A DNA stretch of 34,332 nucleotides, from NCBI GenBank assembly GCA_964517345.1, contig CAZFBZ010000011.1, positions 1 through 34,332 on the forward strand, read 5' to 3'. The DNA comes from DAISLF01 sp964517345. GTDB lineage: Bacteria; Patescibacteriota; Gracilibacteria; Peribacterales; Peribacteraceae. Below are positions 1-7,978 of the stretch, piece after piece. The translations under genes and the position numbers were made by a program. Numbering within the stretch: position 1 is the first letter of the stretch; each line of letters starts with the position of its first letter. Below the pieces are notes generated by a model, which was given only the letters and a program-made list of their open reading frames with translations, made no database searches and was not told where the DNA came from.

Positions 1-50
1 GTGACCTACGGTTTACGATACCGTCGCTCTACCAGCTGAGCTACAGCGGC
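1..50 (-). tRNA. tRNA-Thr(CGT), 3' part cut by window edge
   Basis: Read on the minus strand from position 50, the sequence folds as a tRNA 5' half. It has a 7-nt acceptor strand (44..50), T8-A9, a D arm with GCTC/GAGC, and a 5-bp anticodon stem ACGGT/ACCGT around the loop ATCGTAA. The anticodon CGT lies at 15..17 and reads the threonine codon ACG. The T arm and the acceptor 3' strand lie outside the window. Confidence 0.9.
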
Positions 51-220
51 TTATATGACAACAAAAAGATCGGAGCCCGGAGAGCATGCGGCATTTTGAG
101 AGGCCCGGCAAGGCACCTCCAGGGGAGTTCTATTGTCAGGGGGAACCAGTCGGAGCGCAAGAGAGAGACAAAAACACCCCGTTGGCTGTCCGGAGCGGGT
201 TGCAGGGTCCGGAGGCGTGC

Positions 221-226
221 TAGGCT
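221..226 (+). promoter_or_regulatory. -10 box of dprA, leaderless spacing
   Basis: TAGGCT, preceded by TGC (extended -10 form), ends exactly 6 nt before the dprA ATG at 233, so transcription should begin at or next to the start codon. No convincing -35 is seen. The rest of the 182-bp gap between tRNA-Thr and dprA (51..220) shows no other recognisable feature. Confidence 0.5.
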
Positions 227-232
227 CGGGTC

Positions 233-1321
233 ATGGCTTTGTCCCCCCAGGAAGCGGCTCTCCTCTGGTCTCATCTCAATGTCCTGACCAAAGACCGGTA
301 TGACGCCATTCTGGAGGTCTTCGGGAGTCTGGAAGACGCGGCGAAGCATGTGGATGAGACGCTGCTGCGCGGTCTCGGCTGCCGGGAGGACACCATCCGT
401 GCCGTTCTTTTGCGTCTCGACGAGTACGACAACGGCACGGCCGCCCGGGAACTCGCGCTCAGTGGATGCCGGCTGATCTCGTTGACCGATGCCGAGTATC
501 CCCGTCACCTCCGCGAGATCGGCGACCCGCCGGTCTTCCTCTACGTGCGGGGCGATCTCTCCATCCTCGAACAGCCTTGCATCGCGCTCGTCGGCACGCG
601 CCAGATGTCGCCCTACGGCCGGCGCGTCGCCCAGGAATTCACCGCGGCATTCACCGGTGCGGGCATGGTCACGGTCAGCGGCCTCGCCGCGGGCATCGAT
701 TCTGCAGTAGCGGAAGAGGCGCTGCGCCTCGGCGGCAAGACGGTCGCGGTGCTCGGCCACGGGCTCGGGATGATCTACCCCGCCTCCAACGAAAAACTCG
801 CCCGCCGGATCGTGGACGGCGGCGGCCTGCTGATGAGCGAATTCTTTCTTTCCATGGAGCCCGGCAAATTCACGTTCCCCGCACGCAACCGCGTCATCGC
901 GGCTCTCTGCGCGGCGACTGTGGTGCTGGAGGCGCCGGAAGACAGCGGCGCGATCATCACCGCCGATCTCGCGCTCGATTACTCCCGCGACGTGTTCGCC
1001 GTGCCGGGCCCGATCTTCGATGAGCGCTACGCCGGCTGCCACCGACTCATCTCCTCCGGACGCGCGCGGCTGGCGGCATCTCCGGGCGACGTGCTCCGCG
1101 AACTCGGCGTCGTCGCGCCGCTCGCATCCGTCTCCGATTACGCCCCGAAGAGCGAGGACGAAAGCGCCCTGCTCGCCGCGCTTTCCGGCATGCCCCAACC
1201 TGTCGATGATCTGGTCGAGAAGACGGGCATCGATCCGGGACGCGTCGCGGCCGCACTCACCATGATGGAGCTCGGCGGCGGCGCCCGGAACATGGGAGCC
1301 GGACAGTGGGTGCGGGGATGA
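233..1321 (+). CDS. dprA: DNA processing protein DprA/Smf
   Basis: DprA binds single-stranded DNA and loads RecA during natural transformation. The 362-residue protein has the full family layout: an N-terminal helical, HhH/SAM-like region (about 20-65), then the Rossmann-like core with GTR (121-123), SGLAAGID (149-156), GHGLGMIYPASN (175-186), SEFF (202-205), FPARNRVIAAL (215-225), EA..SGAIITA (233-244) and VFAVPGP (254-260). A C-terminal winged-helix-like segment follows (about 308-360). It is the first gene of its strand, with a -10 box 6 nt before the ATG and no Shine-Dalgarno. It ends 3 bp from the convergent slipin gene. DprA is one of the few competence proteins kept widely in CPR bacteria, so its presence alone does not prove competence. 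Confidence 0.96.
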   Translation: MALSPQEAALLWSHLNVLTKDRYDAILEVFGSLEDAAKHVDETLLRGLGCREDTIRAVLLRLDEYDNGTAARELALSGCRLISLTDAEYPRHLREIGDPPVFLYVRGDLSILEQPCIALVGTRQMSPYGRRVAQEFTAAFTGAGMVTVSGLAAGIDSAVAEEALRLGGKTVAVLGHGLGMIYPASNEKLARRIVDGGGLLMSEFFLSMEPGKFTFPARNRVIAALCAATVVLEAPEDSGAIITADLALDYSRDVFAVPGPIFDERYAGCHRLISSGRARLAASPGDVLRELGVVAPLASVSDYAPKSEDESALLAALSGMPQPVDDLVEKTGIDPGRVAAALTMMELGGGARNMGAGQWVRG

Positions 1322-1324
1322 CGC

Positions 1325-2080
1325 TTACTTCTTCGTGAGGTGCGTCGCGATACTTTCGAGGGCGCGGAGCGCTTCCACGGGCACCATCCAGACCGTCGTG
1401 TTGGACTGGTCCGAGCTGATGTCGTTGATGCTCTGGAGGGTGCGCAGATGCAGCGCGCCGGGAGTGCTCGCCAGCATCGCCGCTGCCTTGGCGACGTTTT
1501 CGGATGCGGCCAGCTCGCCTTCCGAGCTGATGATCACGGACTGTTTCTCGCGCTGGGCCTCGGCGACTTTGGCGATCGTGCGCTTGAGCGATTCGGGCAG
1601 GATGATGTCTTTGAGCTCCACGGACTGCACGTCCACGCCCCAGGAATCCGAGACCTTATCCACGGCGTCGCGGATCTTCTGGCTCAGTTCGTGCTTCTTG
1701 CCGAGCAGTTCATCCAGCGTCACTTCGCCGACCGCGTTGCGCATCGTCGTCTGGGCCAGCTGGCTCACGGCGTAGAAGTAGTCCTCCACCTCGATGATCG
1801 CGCGCGACGCGTCGACCACGCGGAAGTACAGCACCGCGTCGATCTTCACGGGGATGTTGTCCTTGGTGATGGCCTCCTGGTCCGGAACGTCGACGGCCTT
1901 GGTGCGGATGTCGACCTTCATCATGCGCTGGAAGACGGGGATCAGGATGTGCCAGCCCGGGTTCCACATGCGCTTGTACTTGCCCATGGTGAACACAATG
2001 CCGCGCTCGTACTGGTTGATCTGGCGAATGCAGCCGAACAACAGCACGAGGACCGGAAAAAGGAGAAAAGAAAATTCCAT
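1325..2080 (-). CDS. SPFH/band 7 family protein, slipin (stomatin-like)
   Basis: A 251-residue membrane-anchored SPFH protein. An N-terminal hydrophobic hairpin segment (residues 3-17) precedes the band 7 domain, with the typical start NQYERGIVFTMGKY and later IRTKAVDVPDQEAITKDN and the conserved RNAVGEVTLDELL stretch. The end of the domain has a charged helix around EAQREKQSVIISSEGE. Slipins form oligomeric rings or membrane microdomains and often pair with NfeD-type proteases; no nfeD gene is seen here. It starts 20 bp after the tpiA stop on the same strand and has no clear promoter of its own, so it is probably cotranscribed with tpiA. The client in this organism is unknown. Confidence 0.9.
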   Translation of the reverse strand: MEFSFLLFPVLVLLFGCIRQINQYERGIVFTMGKYKRMWNPGWHILIPVFQRMMKVDIRTKAVDVPDQEAITKDNIPVKIDAVLYFRVVDASRAIIEVEDYFYAVSQLAQTTMRNAVGEVTLDELLGKKHELSQKIRDAVDKVSDSWGVDVQSVELKDIILPESLKRTIAKVAEAQREKQSVIISSEGELAASENVAKAAAMLASTPGALHLRTLQSINDISSDQSNTTVWMVPVEALRALESIATHLTKK

Positions 2081-2100
2081 GGGATATGAGGAGAAAAAAA

Positions 2101-2856
<756 letters not shown>

Positions 2857-2865
2857 GTACGCCAA

Positions 2866-2893
2866 AGGATACAAGCTCCCGGGGTGCGATCAA
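2866..2893 (-). promoter_or_regulatory. Promoter of tpiA
   Basis: On the minus strand TTGATC (2888..2893), 16 bp, TATCCT (2866..2871), then 9 nt to the ATG at 2856. This predicts a leader of only about 3 nt and argues against the upstream TTG start. Confidence 0.5.
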
Positions 2894-2902
2894 GGCAGAG
2901 GC

Positions 2903-4132
2903 CTACGCCGCCTGCTCCGTGCCGCGGCGGCCGAAGAGCCCCGCTACGCCGTTCCTGGCCGCTCCGTAGGCGAGCCGCGTCCGCTGCCAGACGGAGGCCC
3001 CGGAGACGTCCACCCGGAATTTGCTCCCGTGCGCCCGTCGCATCTCTCGTAGCAGCTGCCAGACATCATTTTCGTAGGTCTGATTCGCGTACAGGGGGAA
3101 TTCCGCAGATTGCATAAAGCCACCCTGCAGGGCGTTTTCGATCGCGTACAGACGATTGTATGCCTGCTGCGAGGGCGTAAGTCCTATGAATGTCTGCTCC
3201 AGTCGCGCATACACGCTCTCGATGGCGTGACTGCTCACAGGTTCCAGCCACATGCGATGCGGATACGCCTGCATGATGCAGATGAGCCGGTACAGGTTGC
3301 CCTCATCCATGCCGCGCACGCCACCTTGTCCAATCATGTCCGAACAGTCGAGGACCAGCACTGTCCCGGGCGCTGCGGCGAGACGTCTGCGGAGATTCTC
3401 CAGGCGGCCCGTCATTGTTCGGCTGTCTTCCTGCGCCATTGCTTGCAGCCTCCGCTGCATGAGTTCGTTGTCATGCCGCGTGATGAGCTTCTGCACGTTC
3501 GGATCCGTCACGCCGTCGGCTGCCTGCACGCTCAGGCGGTCGCCGTACTTCAGGCGCAGCTCCAGGAGACGTGCGCGATTTTCCGCGTTCATGCCTGCCA
3601 TCGAGTGGATGCGCACGCGCACGGGCCGATCGTTGTTTTCGGACTCGCGCTGTCTCAGGCGCAGTTCCGTCTGATCGAGTAACTCGGAAATCCTTCCCGG
3701 AGAGAGTTCGCGGTTGCGGTGCAGGTCGACCTGGTCCCAGCGGGCGGGGTCGTCTGTCGAACGGCGCGTTGCCGTGAGGGGAGACAAGGCTTCGAGCGTT
3801 TGAAGTTGGCCGAGCACGCGGGTCACGGCTTCACGCGTCTCGGCGGCCCGGGGTCCGGCGAAGCCGATGCGCACGTCGCTCGGATGGATGTGTACCCGCG
3901 TGAGCGCGCGCTGCAGCTCTTCCGCGTCCTCGGGAGTTTGCAGGACGATGGTCGGGAAGGGGCCCGAGCGCAGCACGGCGTCGATCGATCCGCGTCCGGC
4001 GCTCAGGTACTCCTGGAATGATCGGTCGATGGTCTCATCGCCCTGCACGTCTTCCAGCCGGTCTTCCGGGCTGGCAGGCTCGTCGCCAAGATCATCGTAG
4101 GCCGGGACGGGACCGATTTTCAGTCGCGACAT
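2903..4132 (-). CDS. Hypothetical protein, unrecognised, 409 aa
   Basis: I do not recognise this protein. From the ATG at 4132 it has 409 residues with no signal peptide and no clear membrane segment. The N-terminus is acidic (about 15-45). An alpha/beta-looking region follows with FPTIVLQTPEDAEELQRAL and VRIGFAGPR. The centre (about 150-260) is rich in Arg, Glu and Gln helices. A hydrophobic strand GTVLVLDCSDMIG then precedes a region with PHRMWLEPVSSHAIES, and the C-terminal tail is basic. The frame stays open far upstream (to 5560), but that part is the antisense of rpiB and the AEC gene and looks random. A good promoter just before 4132 fixes the start. It is probably cytosolic, and no functional context is seen. 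Confidence 0.8.
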   Translation of the reverse strand: MSRLKIGPVPAYDDLGDEPASPEDRLEDVQGDETIDRSFQEYLSAGRGSIDAVLRSGPFPTIVLQTPEDAEELQRALTRVHIHPSDVRIGFAGPRAAETREAVTRVLGQLQTLEALSPLTATRRSTDDPARWDQVDLHRNRELSPGRISELLDQTELRLRQRESENNDRPVRVRIHSMAGMNAENRARLLELRLKYGDRLSVQAADGVTDPNVQKLITRHDNELMQRRLQAMAQEDSRTMTGRLENLRRRLAAAPGTVLVLDCSDMIGQGGVRGMDEGNLYRLICIMQAYPHRMWLEPVSSHAIESVYARLEQTFIGLTPSQQAYNRLYAIENALQGGFMQSAEFPLYANQTYENDVWQLLREMRRAHGSKFRVDVSGASVWQRTRLAYGAARNGVAGLFGRRGTEQAA

Positions 4133-4142
4133 AGATGAGTAT

Positions 4143-4170
4143 ATTATACAACAAACTGAATATTCTTCAA
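4143..4170 (-). promoter_or_regulatory. Promoter of the 409-aa hypothetical gene
   Basis: In an AT-rich divergent intergenic region, minus strand: TTGAAG (4165..4170), 16 bp, perfect TATAAT (4143..4148), then 10 nt to the ATG at 4132. The predicted leader is about 4 nt. Confidence 0.65.
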
Positions 4171-4195
4171 TAAAACGGGCCATCAATTTTGCCGC

Positions 4196-4201
4196 TACAC
4201 T
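4196..4201 (+). promoter_or_regulatory. -10 box of rpiB, leaderless spacing
   Basis: TACACT ends 6 nt before the rpiB ATG at 4208. No good -35 is seen 16-18 bp upstream. It shares the 75-bp divergent region with the promoter of the opposite gene. Confidence 0.5.
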
Positions 4202-4207
4202 CAGCCC

Positions 4208-4648
4208 ATGGAGCTCCCCAAGCGCGTCGTTCTCGGCACGGATCACGCAGGCTACACGCTGAAAGAACAGGTGAAGAAGCACCTCCTCTTCCACGGCATC
4301 GACGTCGTGGACGAGGGCACGTTCAGCGAGGAGCCCGTGGATTACCCGGCCATCATGCGCCGCGCCTGTGCGGTCGTGCTGGAGCAGGGGATTCCGGGGA
4401 TCATCTTCGGCGGGAGCGGCATCGGTGAATCCATCGCCGCCAACAAGGTCCGCGGCATCCGCGCCGCGCGCTGCTCGACGCTCGATGACGCGCGTCTCTG
4501 CCGCCAGCACAACGACGCCAACGTGATGAGTCTCGGCGGACGCATGGTGCCGCCCGATCTTGCCCTGCATATGACCGATGTCTTCCTGACGACGGATTTC
4601 GAAGGAGGACGCCACGTCGCCCGCGTGAACGATCTGGAACCCGCCTGA
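4208..4648 (+). CDS. rpiB: Ribose-5-phosphate isomerase B
   Basis: RpiB interconverts ribulose 5-phosphate and ribose 5-phosphate. The 146-residue protein has the RpiB/LacAB signatures: GTDHAGY (10-16), GGSGIGESIAANK (68-80), GIRAARC (83-89) and HNDANV (101-106). The active site is notable: where E. coli-type enzymes have Cys in CGTGIG, this one has Gly68, and Glu74 follows the loop. This is the arrangement known from Mycobacterium tuberculosis RpiB (GGSGNGE), where that Glu is the catalytic base. It lies upstream of the AEC permease and rpe on the same strand, and a weak hairpin with a T tract follows. Allose-6-phosphate isomerase is an alternative activity of the family. Confidence 0.93.
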   Translation: MELPKRVVLGTDHAGYTLKEQVKKHLLFHGIDVVDEGTFSEEPVDYPAIMRRACAVVLEQGIPGIIFGGSGIGESIAANKVRGIRAARCSTLDDARLCRQHNDANVMSLGGRMVPPDLALHMTDVFLTTDFEGGRHVARVNDLEPA

Positions 4649-4682
4649 ACGAAAGAAGACCACGGGTTCACCCCTTCGTGCA

Positions 4683-4706
4683 GTCGAAAGAGTCGACAAT
4701 TTTTTT
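4683..4706 (+). terminator. Possible weak intrinsic terminator after rpiB
   Basis: A 5-bp stem GTCGA/TCGAC with a 5-nt loop (4683..4697) is followed by AA and seven T (4700..4706). It lies inside a longer 8-bp inverted repeat, 4678..4685 with 4717..4724, and overlaps the proposed -35 of the AEC gene. The stem is short, so the call is weak. Confidence 0.35.
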
Positions 4707-4720
4707 CCGGTTCGTAGACT
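4693..4720 (+). promoter_or_regulatory. Promoter of the AEC permease gene, leaderless spacing
   Basis: TCGACA (4693..4698, one mismatch to TTGACA), 16 bp, TAGACT (4715..4720), then exactly 6 nt to the ATG at 4727. Confidence 0.5.
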
Positions 4721-4726
4721 GCACCC

Positions 4727-5647
4727 ATGGAGGTCTTCGCCATCCTCTTCCAGAAGCTGATCCCCCTCTATGCGCTCATCGCGCTGGGGTTTTTGGCCGG
4801 CAAGACGCTGGAGGTGAAGCGCGAGACGGTCGCCCGGCTTCTCATCTATATCATCGTTCCGGCAGTGATCTTCTACGGCACTGCCACCGTGACGCTCGAT
4901 GCCGCGGTGTTCTCGCTCCCGTTTGTCTTCTACGGACTCTGCTGCATTCTGTGCTTCGCCTTTTACTTTGTCGGAAAGTTCTTCTGGAAGGACACGACGC
5001 GCAACCTGCTTGCCTACACCTCGGGTACCGGCAATAACGGCTACTTCGGCCTGCCGCTGGTGCTGGCGCTTTTTTCGGAGCAGGCGTTCGGCATCGCGGT
5101 CTTCGCCGGTCTCGGTTTCCTCTTCTACGAGTGCACGATGGGCCTGCTCATCATGATGCGTGGCACGATGGGCCTGCGCGAAGGACTCGGGCGGCTTGCA
5201 CGCTTCCCCATGATCTACGCTTTTCTGCTCGGCCTCGCGTTCAACGTTTCGGGGTTTGCATTCAGCCAGACGTACCTGGACGTTTTTCTCGCGTTCCGCG
5301 GCGCGTACACGGTGCTCGGCATGATGCTCATCGGTCTCGGGCTCTCGAGCGTCCGCCATCTCTTCCTGGATCTCAAATTCGTGGGGCTCGCGTTCATCGC
5401 CAAGTTCGCCGCGTGGCCGCTCGCCATGTTCCTCATCCTCTGGCTCGATCGCAGCTTCCTGCACCTTTACACCGAGCCTGTGCATCAGGTGATGTTCCTG
5501 TTCTCCATCATCCCGCTTGCGGCCAACACCGTCGCCTACGCCACCGAGTTCCGCATCCATCCCGACAAGGCCGCCGGAGCCGTGCTCCTCAGCACCGCGT
5601 TCGCGCTCTTCTACATCCCGCTGATGGTCGCCTTGGTCCTCGGCTGA
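4727..5647 (+). CDS. AEC family transporter (auxin efflux carrier-like permease)
   Basis: A 306-residue integral membrane protein of the Mem_trans (auxin efflux carrier) family. It begins with the typical first helix, KLIPLYALIALGFLAGK (10-26), followed by a helix with IYIIVPAVIFYG. The mid-protein stretch GTGNNGYFGLPLVLALF matches the conserved N-G-x-G-x-P crossover of the family. About ten membrane segments are visible, and the last is FALFYIPLMVALVLG at the C-terminus. Prokaryotic members carry small organic acids such as malate or malonate, but the substrate cannot be read from sequence. The gene lies between rpiB and rpe, with its own start-proximal promoter. Confidence 0.88.
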   Translation: MEVFAILFQKLIPLYALIALGFLAGKTLEVKRETVARLLIYIIVPAVIFYGTATVTLDAAVFSLPFVFYGLCCILCFAFYFVGKFFWKDTTRNLLAYTSGTGNNGYFGLPLVLALFSEQAFGIAVFAGLGFLFYECTMGLLIMMRGTMGLREGLGRLARFPMIYAFLLGLAFNVSGFAFSQTYLDVFLAFRGAYTVLGMMLIGLGLSSVRHLFLDLKFVGLAFIAKFAAWPLAMFLILWLDRSFLHLYTEPVHQVMFLFSIIPLAANTVAYATEFRIHPDKAAGAVLLSTAFALFYIPLMVALVLG

Positions 5648-5655
5648 GGCCGGGC

Positions 5656-5661
5656 TAGGAT
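5656..5661 (+). promoter_or_regulatory. -10 box of rpe, leaderless spacing
   Basis: TAGGAT ends exactly 6 nt before the rpe ATG at 5668. The box lies in the 20-bp gap after the AEC stop. No strong -35 is evident, so rpe could also be read through from upstream. Confidence 0.45.
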
Positions 5662-5667
5662 GGGCCC

Positions 5668-6309
5668 ATGCCGCGCCGCATCCTCATCACGCCCTCCATC
5701 CTCTCCGCAGATCTCGGCCGTTTGCAGGAGGAGGTCGATTCGATCAAAGACGCAGACTGGATCCAGGTCGACGTGATGGACGGACACTTCGTCCCGAATC
5801 TCACCTTCGGCGCGCCCGTCATCCGCGGGCTCAAGACCAGCTTGCCGATGGATATCCATCTGATGGTCACCAACCCCGCCGACCGCGTGAAGGAATTCCT
5901 CGCGGCCGGGGCGAAGCACATCACGTTCCACGCCGAGGCCGTCGCCACAACCGCCGACCGCCGCGCGCTGATCGCCGCGATCCGCGCGGGCAAGGCAACA
6001 GCCGGCATCGCCATCAACCCGGACACGCCTGTCTCCGCTATCGACGATGTCGTGAATGACATCGATCTTGTTCTCGTCATGTCGGTGCAACCGGGCTTCA
6101 GCGGACAGAAGTTCCGCAAAGACGTGCTGGAGAAAGTCACGGCGCTGCGCGGCAGCCATCCCGACCTGATGATCCAGATGGACGGCGGCATCGATGACCA
6201 GACCGCTCCGGCCTGCATCGCCGCGGGCGCGGACAACCTCGTCTCGGCCAGTTATCTCTTCGGCGCATCTGACCGCTCGCGGGCGATCGCCACTCTTCGC
6301 GGAGCATGA
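5668..6309 (+). CDS. rpe: Ribulose-phosphate 3-epimerase
   Basis: Rpe interconverts ribulose 5-phosphate and xylulose 5-phosphate. The 213-residue TIM-barrel protein has PSILSADLG near the start, IQVDVMDGHFVPNLTFG with the metal ligands His and Asp, DIHLMV, the NPDTP loop, MSVQPGFSGQKF, and MDGGI with the C-terminal metal-binding Asp. The usual GFGGQ is GFSGQ here, a mild change. Its stop overlaps the start of the DUF192 gene (ATGA), so the two are translationally coupled. With RpiB and TpiA nearby it supports a non-oxidative pentose phosphate pathway. Confidence 0.95.
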   Translation: MPRRILITPSILSADLGRLQEEVDSIKDADWIQVDVMDGHFVPNLTFGAPVIRGLKTSLPMDIHLMVTNPADRVKEFLAAGAKHITFHAEAVATTADRRALIAAIRAGKATAGIAINPDTPVSAIDDVVNDIDLVLVMSVQPGFSGQKFRKDVLEKVTALRGSHPDLMIQMDGGIDDQTAPACIAAGADNLVSASYLFGASDRSRAIATLRGA

Positions 6310-6821
6310 AACGCCTCGCTCCGCTCTGCGCACTCCTGCTGATCGTTGCTTGCGGAAGCCAAAAAGAGTACAATGCAGTCATACACACATCCTCTTCGTC
6401 TATCCCGGCTGCTTCGTCCGCCGCACGACTTTCTGCCGCAGGCACAGTCCGCCTGCGCTCACTCGACGGCATGACGCTCTCCGTCGCGGTCGAGATCGCG
6501 CGCACGCCCGCGGAGCAGGCCACGGGCCTGATGGGCCGCACGTCGCTTGCCGCGGATACCGGCATGCTCTTCGTCTTTCCCAAGGAACACACGCTCGATT
6601 TCTGGATGAAAGACACGCTCATCCCGCTCGATATTCTCTTTTTCGATGCCACGGGCGCATTTGTGTCATCTGCATCGATGACGCCATGCCCGGAGGGGAC
6701 CGCCTGCCAGCGCTATCGCTCCGCGCGTCCGGCGCTCTACGCGCTGGAAGTGCCGGCCGGATACGCCTGGCAGCACAAGATCGACACAGGATGGATGATG
6801 CAGATCGCAGACGCGCGCTGA
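6306..6821 (+). CDS. DUF192 family lipoprotein
   Basis: A 171-residue exported protein. It has a signal peptide with a lipobox-like LLLIVAC (Cys16 as predicted lipidation site), a Ser/Ala-rich linker to about residue 45, then a DUF192 domain: VEIARTPAEQATGLMGRTSL, GMLFVFP, FWMKDTLIPLDILFFD, and EVPAGYA near the C-terminus. DUF192 is a small beta-barrel domain of unknown biochemical function, common in secreted or lipid-anchored proteins. The start overlaps the rpe stop by 4 nt (ATGA). Downstream it meets purC head-on with a 3-bp gap. Confidence 0.88.
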   Translation: MKRLAPLCALLLIVACGSQKEYNAVIHTSSSSIPAASSAARLSAAGTVRLRSLDGMTLSVAVEIARTPAEQATGLMGRTSLAADTGMLFVFPKEHTLDFWMKDTLIPLDILFFDATGAFVSSASMTPCPEGTACQRYRSARPALYALEVPAGYAWQHKIDTGWMMQIADAR

Positions 6822-6824
6822 CGC

Positions 6825-7799
6825 TCAGGCCTTGACGTAGGCTCTGAGGTTTTTGGCGATGCGCGCGGGGACGTCGGGATCGGCGGGAATCTGGAAGGCC
6901 GTTCCCGTCATGCGCTCGTAGAGGTCGATGTACTTGCCTGCGAGCATCACGCGCGCCTCGTCCGTCACCGCGGGGCGGGGGCGGCCATCATCCACGAAGC
7001 CCTGTTCCTTCAGCCACAAGCGGAAAAACTCCTTATCCAGGCTCTCGGGTTCCTTGCCCTGCGCGAACCGCTCCTCGTAGCTGGCGGCCACCCAGTACCG
7101 CGAGGAATCCGGCGTGTGCACCTCATCGCCGACGCAGAGTTTTCCCTCGGCGTCGTAGCCCATCTCGTATTTGGTATCGACCAGAATAAGCCCGCGCTTC
7201 GCAGCCACTTCCTGTCCGCGCCTGAACAGCGCGAAAGCGCAGTCGCGGATGCGGGCGATCTCCTCGGTATTCGTCACGCCGAGTTCCACCAGCCCCTCCG
7301 GGCTCATCGACACGTCGTGTCCCGTCTCCGGCTTGGTCGAGGGAGTGAAGATCACCTTCTCCAGCTTCTGGTTTTTCTTCATCCCGTCGGGGAGCGCGTT
7401 GCCGCAGAAATTGCGTTCGCCCTTCTCGTAATTCACCCAGGCCGACGTGGATGTCGAGCCGGTGAGGTACGCGCGGACGACCACCTCGAACTTCACCATC
7501 TTCAGTTTGCGCGCGATCGTGACGTTGGGATCGGGCGACGCGACGACGTGCGTCGGCATGACGTCCTTCACCTGATCAAACCACCAGTTGCTCAGCTGGT
7601 TGAGCACCTGCCCCTTGAGGGGGATCGAGCACCACTGGTAATCGAATGCCGACTGGCGGTCAGTGGCGATCAGCACGATCTGCGTGCCCAGGTCGTACAC
7701 GTCGCGGACCTTGCCGGCGTACTTTTTGCCCAGGAAGGGAAAATCAGTCTCGGAGAGGGTTTTGGTCAGGAACGGCTTGATGGCGGAGGGATCAATCAT
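6825..7799 (-). CDS. purC: Phosphoribosylaminoimidazole-succinocarboxamide synthase (SAICAR synthetase)
   Basis: PurC joins CAIR and aspartate, using ATP, to give SAICAR, the substrate of PurB, which is also encoded in this window. Motifs: GKVRDVYDLG (29-38), ATDRQSAFD (45-53), LKGQVLNQLSNWWF, VVRAYLTGSTSTSAW, LILVDTKYEMGYD and DEVHTPDSSRYW. At 324 residues it is the longer yeast-like type rather than the roughly 240-residue E. coli type. The frame is open 12 codons further upstream, but a -10 box (TATGAT) sits there, exactly 6 nt before the ATG at 7799, so I take 7799 as the start. Confidence 0.95.
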   Translation of the reverse strand: MIDPSAIKPFLTKTLSETDFPFLGKKYAGKVRDVYDLGTQIVLIATDRQSAFDYQWCSIPLKGQVLNQLSNWWFDQVKDVMPTHVVASPDPNVTIARKLKMVKFEVVVRAYLTGSTSTSAWVNYEKGERNFCGNALPDGMKKNQKLEKVIFTPSTKPETGHDVSMSPEGLVELGVTNTEEIARIRDCAFALFRRGQEVAAKRGLILVDTKYEMGYDAEGKLCVGDEVHTPDSSRYWVAASYEERFAQGKEPESLDKEFFRLWLKEQGFVDDGRPRPAVTDEARVMLAGKYIDLYERMTGTAFQIPADPDVPARIAKNLRAYVKA

Positions 7800-7805
7800 G
7801 TCCGC

Positions 7806-7835
7806 ATCATAGGGAGCGTCCGCGACGCCACGCAA
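7806..7835 (-). promoter_or_regulatory. Promoter of purC, leaderless spacing
   Basis: Minus strand: TTGCGT (7830..7835), 18 bp, TATGAT (7806..7811), then exactly 6 nt to the ATG at 7799. Confidence 0.55.
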
Positions 7836-7901
7836 CCGTCGCCACTTTTCTTGACTGTTTTTATAAATGAAGCCGAATGTACATCACTCGGGAGACGCGT
7901 C

Positions 7902-7930
7902 TTGCCCGTGGCTCTGCATGCTCCTACGAT
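7902..7930 (+). promoter_or_regulatory. Possible promoter of the small membrane protein gene
   Basis: TTGCCC (7902..7907), 17 bp, TACGAT (7925..7930). It would give a leader of about 42 nt before the ATG at 7979, one of the few leadered genes here. A rival reading is TATAAA (7862..7867) 9 nt before an in-frame ATG at 7877. Confidence 0.35.
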
Positions 7931-7978
7931 GCGAACCGCAGTATTGCCTCGCGCAATCGTCATCTTTCCCCACATTCC

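Noticed and set aside
4133..5560. Upstream extension of the 409-aa hypothetical gene to a total of 885 residues
   Set aside because: The extra part is antisense to rpiB and the AEC permease, has His/Glu/Arg-rich composition typical of shadow frames, and lies upstream of a strong promoter and good start at 4132.
7877..7978. Upstream start for the small CPR-type membrane protein
   Set aside because: TATAAA lies 9 nt before ATG 7877, which fits the leaderless pattern, but the 34 added residues are Arg/Ser-rich with unlike codon use and precede a normal N-terminus; kept only as an alternative.
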